Source: Gammaproteobacteria bacterium UBA7376
GTDB taxonomy: Bacteria; Pseudomonadota; Gammaproteobacteria; Pseudomonadales; Azotimanducaceae
Reading direction: 5' to 3'
Assembly (NCBI GenBank): GCA_002470275.1
Contig: DKNY01000052.1
Location: 1-64,000, forward strand
DNA length: 64,000 bases
The number at the start of each line of letters is the position of its first letter. The stretch's first letter is position 1. Positions 57,699 to 64,000 of this stretch are shown here, in pieces. The translations under genes and the position numbers were made by a program. Below the pieces are notes generated by a model. It made no database searches, was not told the origin of the DNA, and was given only the letters and a program-made list of their open reading frames with translations.

Positions 57699-59312
57699 CT
57701 AAGAACCCGCCCCAGTGGGGACCAGGTTGAACCCTTGATATCCTTGGGCAACGACTTCTTCGCATTTCGCCACGTAGGGGGGCACGCCAATATAGGGCAT
57801 GAATACTCGACTCTTCCCCGCCACATTTGCGCCGAGGTACCAGGAGTTACAGCTGGGGTAGATCGAGGCGTCAGCGACCTCGTTCACATGGTGGGCCCAG
57901 GCTTCTTCCGCCTCCGGCATCACGCTAATGCGCCGGTAGTCATGCTGTTCCATGTGGTCGATGCAGTCTGCGATCCAGCCGACGTGTTGCTCGATGGTCG
58001 GCAGCATGTTCGAGAGCACGGAGGGGCTGCCGGGCCCTGAAACCATAAAGAGATTGGGGAATCCTGCGGTCGCAAGCCCCAGGTAAGTCTTTGGCCCAGA
58101 ACGCCATTTTTGCTTCAGGGATTGGCCTGCGATACCGCGAATATCCATATCCAAGATGGCGCCGGTCATGGCGTCAAAGCCCGTGGCGAGGATGATCGCA
58201 TCTACAGGGCATTCGGCCTCGTCGGTCACTACGGCACGGTCGGTCACCTGTTGAATCGGCGTTTCGGTTATATCTATGAGTCGTACGTGAGGCTCGTTGT
58301 AGATTTCGTAATAGTTAGTATCTACGCACAGCCGCTTGCAGCCGATGGGCATATCCGGCATCAGTTTTTTCGCCAACTCGGGATCGTCCACGCGCGCACT
58401 GATTTTCTCGATAAAGAAGTCTCGGGCCGTGTCGTTTGCCTGACGATCAAAGATTAGGTCGTTGAAGGCGGCGAGGAAGGCGAGGCCGCCCTTGGCCCAG
58501 CGCGCCTCGTAGGCCTCTCGGCGCACCTCGTCCGCCACCTCAAGGGCGGATTGATCGTTTTCATTAAAGTCCGCCCCGAAGCCTCGCTGCCAATTTTCTG
58601 CACGATAGTCAGCGTAGCGCGCCTTAATGTCCCGAACGTAGGCAGGATCAAGGGGAGCGTTATGGGCTGGAATGCTGTAATTCGGCGTTCGTTGGAAAAC
58701 GGTGAGAGAGTCGGCCTGTCCGGCAACCATGGGGGCGCTTTGAATGCCCGAGGAGCCGGTACCGATCATCGCCACGTTTAGTCCGGAGAAATCCACACCC
58801 TCATGGGGCCAACGCGCTGTGTGGTAGACCGGGATTTGCGTGACGTCTAGGCCAGGAATGGAGGGGTAGTTCGGCTTGGAGAGACAGCCCGTCGCCATGA
58901 CCACGTAACGCGCTGTGATCTGCCCGCCGTCGCTGAGACTGACGGACCATGCGTCGTCTTCCTCCAAGAAGTGGGCTGCGTCCACCCGAGTGTTTAGCTT
59001 TATGCCGTCACGCAGGCGAAAACGATCCACCACATGTTCAGCGTATCTCAAGATTTCATCCTGGGAAGCGTATTTTTCCGTCCATTCCCACTCTTGCTGC
59101 AGCGCCGCTGAAAACTGATAGGAATATTCGATGCTGGGGATATCGCAGCGGGCACCGGGATAACGATTCCAGAACCAAGTACCGCCAACGCCAGACCCTG
59201 CCTCAATGACCTGGGCCTTTAGGCCTTGTTGGCGTAGCCGGTGCAGCATGTAGATGCCTGCAAAGCCCGCGCCCACGATCAACGCGTCCAGTCGCTGCTG
59301 ATGCGCTGTCAT
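57699..59312 (-). CDS. flavin-containing (Baeyer-Villiger-type) monooxygenase
   Basis: Class B flavoprotein monooxygenase of 537 residues that uses NADPH and oxygen to insert an oxygen atom, commonly turning ketones into esters or lactones. It has two dinucleotide-binding sites, LIVGAGFAGIYMLHRL (FAD) and MIGTGSSGIQSAP (NADPH). Between them is the BVMO-like fingerprint VYHTARWPHEG, lacking a clear F-x-G before it, so the assignment to BVMO is likely but not certain. It is followed by a Ddn-like gene upstream on the same strand. Confidence 0.88.
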   Translation of the reverse strand: MTAHQQRLDALIVGAGFAGIYMLHRLRQQGLKAQVIEAGSGVGGTWFWNRYPGARCDIPSIEYSYQFSAALQQEWEWTEKYASQDEILRYAEHVVDRFRLRDGIKLNTRVDAAHFLEEDDAWSVSLSDGGQITARYVVMATGCLSKPNYPSIPGLDVTQIPVYHTARWPHEGVDFSGLNVAMIGTGSSGIQSAPMVAGQADSLTVFQRTPNYSIPAHNAPLDPAYVRDIKARYADYRAENWQRGFGADFNENDQSALEVADEVRREAYEARWAKGGLAFLAAFNDLIFDRQANDTARDFFIEKISARVDDPELAKKLMPDMPIGCKRLCVDTNYYEIYNEPHVRLIDITETPIQQVTDRAVVTDEAECPVDAIILATGFDAMTGAILDMDIRGIAGQSLKQKWRSGPKTYLGLATAGFPNLFMVSGPGSPSVLSNMLPTIEQHVGWIADCIDHMEQHDYRRISVMPEAEEAWAHHVNEVADASIYPSCNSWYLGANVAGKSRVFMPYIGVPPYVAKCEEVVAQGYQGFNLVPTGAGS

Positions 59313-59354
59313 CCCATCTCTCCTAACGCTAACCGGGCAACAACACGATCGGCG

Positions 59355-59762
59355 CTACGCCTTAGCATCAAGACGTACAAAATAGCGCGGTGGGAAGCCG
59401 GTAAGAAACCTAAAAAACAGGGATAAAGGGCGTGAGGCCTCCACCCGGTCGTGTTCGGCACCCTGGACCGGAACCGCGAGATAGTCGGCGGTAACGCCGT
59501 CCATGGACACCCGAACATCTGGCTCAGCAAGGGTGGCTCGATACCAAGCACGAGGCCAATGATTCGCGGCGACGTACAGCTGCCCGTCGGTCAAAATTCG
59601 CGTGACGACGCGATCGGTGCCCACGCCGTCCTGAAACGTTGTGATAACAATGGTGCCTTCACTCGTCGGCTGCGTATAGCCGAGCCAGGCTTCGAATGCA
59701 GTTACCAATCCGACATAAAGCAACAGCAAAATGGCGGCACCCCGGATTAAGAGTTTGCGCAT
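59355..59762 (-). CDS. membrane-anchored Ddn/nitroreductase-like flavin-split-barrel protein
   Basis: A 135-residue protein with an N-terminal hydrophobic anchor (ILLLLYVGLVTAF) and a split-barrel part in which TIVITTFQDGVGTDRVVTRI, LYVAANHWPRAWYRATLAEP and VRVSMDG resemble the Ddn-like (DUF385) nitroreductase/quinone-reductase family. Mycobacterial Ddn uses F420; there is no evidence that this organism does. It is 42 bp from the monooxygenase gene in the same direction. Confidence 0.7.
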   Translation of the reverse strand: MRKLLIRGAAILLLLYVGLVTAFEAWLGYTQPTSEGTIVITTFQDGVGTDRVVTRILTDGQLYVAANHWPRAWYRATLAEPDVRVSMDGVTADYLAVPVQGAEHDRVEASRPLSLFFRFLTGFPPRYFVRLDAKA

Positions 59763-59907
59763 GATATACCTCCCTTTTCGAGGTCATATCGAAGCATGAT
59801 TAACGCTAATTCTCCAGGTTTGCAGGTGGGTGGCGTGGTTGAAGTGTGACTCTTAACCAAGCTCTTACGGACCTGAGGCGCGTGCCCGCCCCCCCGCCGA
59901 GCTGACC

Positions 59908-60972
59908 CTATACCGCCAGGGAGTTAGCGAACTCGTAGACGGACTTTGCGGTTTCCAGGTACACGTCTGGCAGCGTCGCCGCCATTGAAACGTCTGACGC
60001 ATGGGCGGTACCGAGAACCGCGCGTCCTACAGCAGGCACCCGTGCGAGATAGAGCTTCCTCAGGAAGGCGACGCCTTCGTCATGGAGGGGGTCAAGCTCG
60101 TTCACAGAGATCACGTGAGGGGGCAGTCCGCTTAGATCGTCCAGGCTGGCCGTTAAGGGCCAGACCAGCGGATTACTGGCGCCCAACCCGTCTGGGTCAT
60201 AGGCCGTAGCCATAATGTTCATAGATTCCAAGCTCAATAGATAACCATCGTTCTCTCTCAAGGACGGCAGCTCAGCAGGCGGGCTTTGATAACGGCCAGA
60301 GATATACGGACAGCAGGCATAGACACCATCAATGGCGTCGCCCCAACCCTCTTGCTTCGCTTTCAAGGTGGTCGAGATGGACAGGTTGCCTCCTCCGGAT
60401 TCACCGGAGATCACCATACTGGAGAGGTTCAGGCGTTCGCGCTCGGCAATGACCCATTGGACGCCACTGGCGCAGTCATTGAGCCCCGCCGGGAACGGAT
60501 GATTGCCCAGGCGCCCACTGCCATTCCTGAATTCGATACCCACGACTACCATGCCCAGAGACGCCAGGGTATTGCGCCAACGAACAAAGTTTGGGTCTTC
60601 GGCGCTCATCATGACCATCCCACCGCCATGAATATGGACGATGCAGGGTAGGGCATCCGACCGCTCCAGGGGTTCATGGATATGCAGGGTAATTTCATTA
60701 CCGTCGACGCCTGTGACGTAGTGCTGGCGAGCGGCCACGGTCGGAAAGTCTGGCATGGCCTTCCAAAGCATGGGGTGGATCGTAGTCGCCATTTTTTCGA
60801 AGGACGCGCAGAACTTGAGCGCCTCCTCGTAGTTAACCGTCTTTGGCAACGGCTTCCTTTCCTCCATCAACTCATCGCGAATCCTGAAGGCTTCCGCCAG
60901 ACGAGGGTCGAGTCGCGGTTCCGTTGCCAGGGTGCGCGATGGGTTCCGTTGACCGGGTGCCTGATTTTCCAT
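59908..60972 (-). CDS. alpha/beta hydrolase, hormone-sensitive-lipase type
   Basis: A 354-residue esterase. The oxyanion-hole motif is IVHIHGGGMVMMS and the nucleophile elbow is GESGGG (VISGESGGGNLSIST), both typical of the HSL family. The catalytic Asp is likely in the NELDPLHDEG segment and the His in LGTAHASDVS. Length is slightly above family average because of an N-terminal cap. The gene is upstream of the Ddn-like and monooxygenase genes on the same strand. Confidence 0.9.
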   Translation of the reverse strand: MENQAPGQRNPSRTLATEPRLDPRLAEAFRIRDELMEERKPLPKTVNYEEALKFCASFEKMATTIHPMLWKAMPDFPTVAARQHYVTGVDGNEITLHIHEPLERSDALPCIVHIHGGGMVMMSAEDPNFVRWRNTLASLGMVVVGIEFRNGSGRLGNHPFPAGLNDCASGVQWVIAERERLNLSSMVISGESGGGNLSISTTLKAKQEGWGDAIDGVYACCPYISGRYQSPPAELPSLRENDGYLLSLESMNIMATAYDPDGLGASNPLVWPLTASLDDLSGLPPHVISVNELDPLHDEGVAFLRKLYLARVPAVGRAVLGTAHASDVSMAATLPDVYLETAKSVYEFANSLAV

Positions 60973-61012
60973 TTACCGCTCCGTGTCTTTATTTTTCGGC
61001 AAAAGGGAAGAC

Positions 61013-62005
61013 CTACAGGCCGCCTAGAAATGCCAGCAGTTCTGCGTTCACACCCTCAGGTCGTTCCTGCTGCAGCCAGTGGCCGGCACCGTCGAACCGC
61101 TTGCAGCCCCTCAGGTTAGGTAACGTATGGGGGAGGGAGGCGATGGCCTCCGGCGTATTGCCCGCGATTAGGTCGTGTTCGCCGTATAGGTAAAGCGAGG
61201 GCTGTTCGATGGTTCTGCCCGCAAAAGGCGCAATCAGTCCGGGTACCCGTTTGATATTCCGATACCAGTTCAGGCCGCCGGTAAAACCCGTTGCCGAGTG
61301 TTCTTGAACGTAGAACTCAAGGTCCTCCTCGGTTAGCCAATCAGGCAGCGTCTTAGGCATCACAAATTGATCGGCCATCGTCTGGCCCTTAGAAAAGTGC
61401 CCATCCCAACCCTGGGTGTGGACGCCGTCAGCAACGATATCGCCACTCACGGAATACAGAACGCCGAGCATGGTACGCCGAACGTCTTGCTCAAAATCCG
61501 CCTCTGCCACCCCGGGTTCTTGGAAATACAGCCGGTAGTACTCTCGGTCACCGGCGACGGCTTGCATCAGGTCAGTGAGTGAAACGTTATGGGGCAGCGC
61601 CATGGGCGGAGTGAAGGGCACGGAAAGAACCGAGACGGCGCGAAAAATATCGGGCCTCATCAGCGCCGAATACCAGGCCACGGGGCCACCCCAGTCGTGT
61701 CCGACAACCACGGCTTCCGAGTGTCCTAGGGCCTGGACTGCGCCCACCACATCGCCCACCAGGTTGGTTAGCGAATAAGCCTCAATGTCATCAGGCCGCG
61801 TGGTCTTGCCATACCCCCGCATGTGTAGGGCCACCGCTCGATAGCCACTGTTTCCGATGGCGTTGAGCTGATGTCGCCATGAATACCAGGACTCTGGCCA
61901 ACCGTGACAGAAAAGAACCAGCGGGCCTTCGCCCTTCTCGGCATAGTGTATTTCAATGCCGTTAGCTGTCACGCTGCCATGGCTAAATTCGCTGCTCGTA
62001 GACAT
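61013..62005 (-). CDS. alpha/beta hydrolase, epoxide-hydrolase-like
   Basis: A 330-residue hydrolase. It shows HGWPESWYSWRHQL (oxyanion HGxP), the Asp nucleophile in VVGHDWGGPVAWYSALM, a cap domain, and a catalytic His in FDGAGHWLQQERPEGVN. The HDWGG elbow with Asp in place of Ser is characteristic of epoxide hydrolases and haloalkane dehalogenases. The ATG at 62005 follows GGAGCCC. Together with the monooxygenase and the HSL-type hydrolase it may act on oxygenated products. Confidence 0.9.
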   Translation of the reverse strand: MSTSSEFSHGSVTANGIEIHYAEKGEGPLVLFCHGWPESWYSWRHQLNAIGNSGYRAVALHMRGYGKTTRPDDIEAYSLTNLVGDVVGAVQALGHSEAVVVGHDWGGPVAWYSALMRPDIFRAVSVLSVPFTPPMALPHNVSLTDLMQAVAGDREYYRLYFQEPGVAEADFEQDVRRTMLGVLYSVSGDIVADGVHTQGWDGHFSKGQTMADQFVMPKTLPDWLTEEDLEFYVQEHSATGFTGGLNWYRNIKRVPGLIAPFAGRTIEQPSLYLYGEHDLIAGNTPEAIASLPHTLPNLRGCKRFDGAGHWLQQERPEGVNAELLAFLGGL

Positions 62006-62205
62006 GAAGGGCTCCTTGGGGCGCGTTGTTGGGCGGGGCACTACGCCGTTGTTTTTGCTGGGCTAACTGTGCGCGACAACGTGTGTTTCGTAAAGGGGCC
62101 TGCCGCTCACCCTTCGCCGACTTTGGCTCACATCCGCTCAAAACGAAGGTCAGTTTTCGCCAATTACCTGGTACTGTTTTCAAAACAACAACAAGAGGAG
62201 ACGAC

Positions 62206-62943
62206 ATGCAAAGTAAGATAATTGGCGCCCTATTGGGTTTGGCCGCTGCGGCCGGTATTCAGGCCGCCGAGACCGCCTTGGTCTACGAGTTCGCGGTAGA
62301 GCCTGGCAAAGCCGGGGTGTTTGCAGAGGCTTTTACCCAGCTGCAAAACACCGAGATTGCACAAGATAGAAAGGCCCAGATACAGCTGCAGAGCAGCAGC
62401 TTCAACGGCGCCAATCCGGCCACTCATCGGGTCACCGTCCTGTATCCCAGCCTCCAGGAATTTGAAACCTGGATGGCGAAGTTCAACGGCAGTCAGGCCC
62501 AGGTCGCCTTTCAGGAAGCCACCAGTAGCGTCGCCACGCCGGTCTCCCAATATATGGCAAACCCCCTGAAAAGCTGGGGCGAGGTCTCGAGCGCCGATCA
62601 AACTTGGGATATCGCTCGCATCAGCGTCACCAACCCCGTTGCCGTTCTTCAGGGCCTTGATGCGCTGATGGCTGCACCAGATACCCAAGACTTTCCCGGA
62701 CAACTCTGGCTGGTTCAGGTAAGTCGTGGACAGGCAAGCCCCGCCGGGCACGTAAGCCATGAAATCGTCGTGGGCTATGAAAGCCTGGCTGAAATGGAGA
62801 CCTGGATGGATACGCTGGTGCAAACTGAGGCGTGGTCTACCTGGCTGGGTGTTGCGGCTCAGAGCTTTACGATAACCAACCGGTATCACATCAACTGGCT
62901 CACGGCCTTTGAGCATGGATACACCCTAGAAGACTTCGAGTAG
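62206..62943 (+). CDS. secreted hypothetical protein with two repeated ferredoxin-like units
   Basis: A 245-residue product with a signal peptide (MQSKIIGALLGLAAAAGIQA). Two similar halves can be aligned: HRVTVLYPSLQEFETWMAKF in the first and HEIVVGYESLAEMETWMDTL in the second, each about 100 residues and each preceded by a segment on which a strand-helix pattern can be drawn. This suggests a tandem dimeric alpha-beta barrel-like protein. I do not recognise a named family. The ATG at 62206 has AAGAGGAG upstream. It diverges from the epoxide-hydrolase-like gene. Confidence 0.75.
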   Translation: MQSKIIGALLGLAAAAGIQAAETALVYEFAVEPGKAGVFAEAFTQLQNTEIAQDRKAQIQLQSSSFNGANPATHRVTVLYPSLQEFETWMAKFNGSQAQVAFQEATSSVATPVSQYMANPLKSWGEVSSADQTWDIARISVTNPVAVLQGLDALMAAPDTQDFPGQLWLVQVSRGQASPAGHVSHEIVVGYESLAEMETWMDTLVQTEAWSTWLGVAAQSFTITNRYHINWLTAFEHGYTLEDFE

Positions 62944-62958
62944 CCAACAGCCCTGGCA

Positions 62959-62988
62959 GCTAAGGCAGGCGCATCATCCTGCCTTGGC
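62959..62988 (+). terminator. probable intrinsic terminator after the duplicated-domain protein
   Basis: AAGGCAGG (62962-62969) and CCTGCCTT (62978-62985) form a perfect 8-bp stem around an 8-base loop, extendable to 11 pairs with outer GCT/GGC. Only a short TTT (with one C-rich end) follows, so termination may be weak. It lies 16 bp after the stop codon. Confidence 0.6.
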
Positions 62989-63274
62989 TTTCCGGAAAAC
63001 TGCCCATAGCCGCAGCGGGGTGTAGGTCCTCCACGGGTCCTTAGACGGCTATTCATCGCGTCGCCAACACGCAACGTGCTCGGGTCACTCGGGCGCACCT
63101 CAAAAGCGTCTTTAGCCTCCCGACCCTTTGGGCCTGGCCTTCAGCAGGGCCCGTACTGAAGAGGGGATACCCTAATGCGGCCTATTTGTGGGTGACAGCC
63201 GTTTCGAGGTGGGCTTCTCCTACACTAAATTTTCGCTCAAGCTAATCTATGACACGCATGTTAGGAGAGAGGCG
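62989..63274. other. intergenic stretch without gene
   Basis: This stretch (331 bases counting from 62944) between the duplicated-domain protein and the esterase shows no convincing gene or RNA. It contains the promoter of the following gene, but no clear -35/-10 pair could be fixed. It ends in AGGAGAGAGGCG, the ribosome site of the esterase. Confidence 0.6.
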
Positions 63275-64000
63275 ATGGCACCTTATCAAGTCTTGATCAG
63301 CCTAGTTTTGACAACGTTGATGTTGGGCGGAGTCGTGCAGGCGCAAGACAGGACAGATACCTTGGGTATCGTTAGCAAGACAGTGGAAACAAAGGCGATG
63401 CAACAAAAAGAAACGGACACACAATTCTCAGATGATAAAAAGAACGCAATTGGCCAAGCCCCCGCACCGGGCGTAGAGGGGTCGATTGTTCATTATCCAT
63501 CCTTTGAGTCAGACCTGATTCGGCCCAGACCTGTGGATGTTTGGCTACCTAAGGGCTATGACCCAGAGGCAAAGGATCAATACCCTGTCATCTACATGCA
63601 TGACGGGCAGATGTTGTTTAATCACAGCCTGTCCTCCTTCGTCGGAATGGACGTTTTCTGGGATGTGGATAAAGCCATGACGCGACTCGTCAATCAGGGT
63701 GAAATCAGACCTGCGATTGTCGTCGCGGTCTGGATGGCATCCTGGGATAAAGGGGCACGGGGGGCGGAGTACATGCCGCAAAAGGCCGTTACCAGCGACG
63801 TTTGGGCGCGCATGAACCAAGATGGCCCAGGAACGGCAACCGGGGGATTTGCCGGCGAGACCGGTGGGCAGACCATGAGTTCAGATAACTATCTAAAATT
63901 CCTGGTCACCGAGCTAAAGCCCTTTATCGACGACAACTACCGCACTCTGCCGGACAGGGAGCATACCTTTTTAATGGGCTCCAGCATGGGCGGCTTGATT
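63275..64000 (+). CDS. secreted esterase of the enterochelin esterase/esterase D type (cut by window edge)
   Basis: The first 242 codons are visible. A signal peptide (MAPYQVLISLVLTTLMLGG, cleaved after AQA-like VVQAQ) is followed by a charged linker of about 45 residues. Then comes an esterase domain with RPRPVDVWLPKGYDPE, YPVIYMHDGQMLFN and the nucleophile elbow LMGSSMGGLI at the window edge. This resembles bacterial enterochelin-esterase-like (PF00756) enzymes. The rest, including the catalytic Asp and His, lies outside. AGGAGAGAGGCG precedes the ATG at 63275. Confidence 0.88.
   Translation, partial: MAPYQVLISLVLTTLMLGGVVQAQDRTDTLGIVSKTVETKAMQQKETDTQFSDDKKNAIGQAPAPGVEGSIVHYPSFESDLIRPRPVDVWLPKGYDPEAKDQYPVIYMHDGQMLFNHSLSSFVGMDVFWDVDKAMTRLVNQGEIRPAIVVAVWMASWDKGARGAEYMPQKAVTSDVWARMNQDGPGTATGGFAGETGGQTMSSDNYLKFLVTELKPFIDDNYRTLPDREHTFLMGSSMGGLI

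Overview
The window reads as chromosome of a free-living gammaproteobacterium with a G+C-rich genome (high fifties by eye). It is gene-dense, with many 4-bp start/stop overlaps and alternative start codons (GTG, TTG). No rRNA, tRNA, CRISPR array, insertion sequence or phage gene was found. From memory of Pseudomonas genomes, two blocks keep the Pseudomonas core order: cysB / cysH / thrH, and mnmA-purB ... icd-cspD-clpS-clpA-infA-bpt-aat-ftsK-lolA-rarA-crcB-serS-cysG-tusDCBE. This places the source near Pseudomonadales/Cellvibrionales-type bacteria. The monomeric isocitrate dehydrogenase, the AcnD/PrpF methylcitrate cycle and the catabolic genes at the right end would fit a marine or oligotrophic relative, but that is inference.

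Region 1-9.6 kb: the 5' part of metH (minus, cut by the window edge), nfuA (Fe-S carrier), a DAHP synthase, and a two-gene AddA/AddB-like helicase-nuclease module. Region 9.8-11.5 kb: a 39-residue membrane micro-protein, a TerB-like protein, a YdcH/DUF465 protein and a 5'-nucleotidase, all on plus. Region 11.6-14.4 kb: sulfur assimilation (cysB, a CxxC thioredoxin-fold protein, Fe-S type cysH) and thrH. Region 14.5-20.3 kb: a complete methylcitrate cycle split into two convergent pairs, prpBC (plus) and acnD-prpF (minus).

Region 20.4-24.8 kb: mnmA-purB-GNAT (minus) and moaCDE (plus). Region 25-41.4 kb: icd, a cold-shock protein with a repetitive tail, and an N-degron island (clpS, clpA, bpt, aat, with infA between), followed by ftsK, lolA, rarA, crcB, serS, cysG and the tusDCBE sulfur relay. 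TusDCBE and MnmA act in the same tRNA thiolation pathway although they lie about 17 kb apart here.

Region 41.5-47.3 kb: an RND efflux pump with its adaptor, a metallophosphoesterase and a CsaA-like protein. Region 47.4-64 kb is more accessory. It holds a coupled GMC oxidoreductase-DUF1800-DUF1501 operon, an acyl-CoA dehydrogenase, a decayed metallo-beta-lactamase-fold gene, an SDR, a phytanoyl-CoA-dioxygenase-like enzyme, an ELM1-type glycosyltransferase-like protein, a Baeyer-Villiger-type flavin monooxygenase, a Ddn-like protein, two alpha/beta hydrolases, a secreted protein with an internal duplication, and the start of a secreted esterase. Together these suggest oxidative breakdown of hydrophobic or alicyclic compounds.

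The observations most worth checking are the MBL-fold pseudogene, the GMC-DUF1800-DUF1501 coupling, the two palindromes beside cysB and cysH/thrH, the convergent methylcitrate genes, and the duplicated-domain secreted protein. I did not find a clearly new defence or mobile system.
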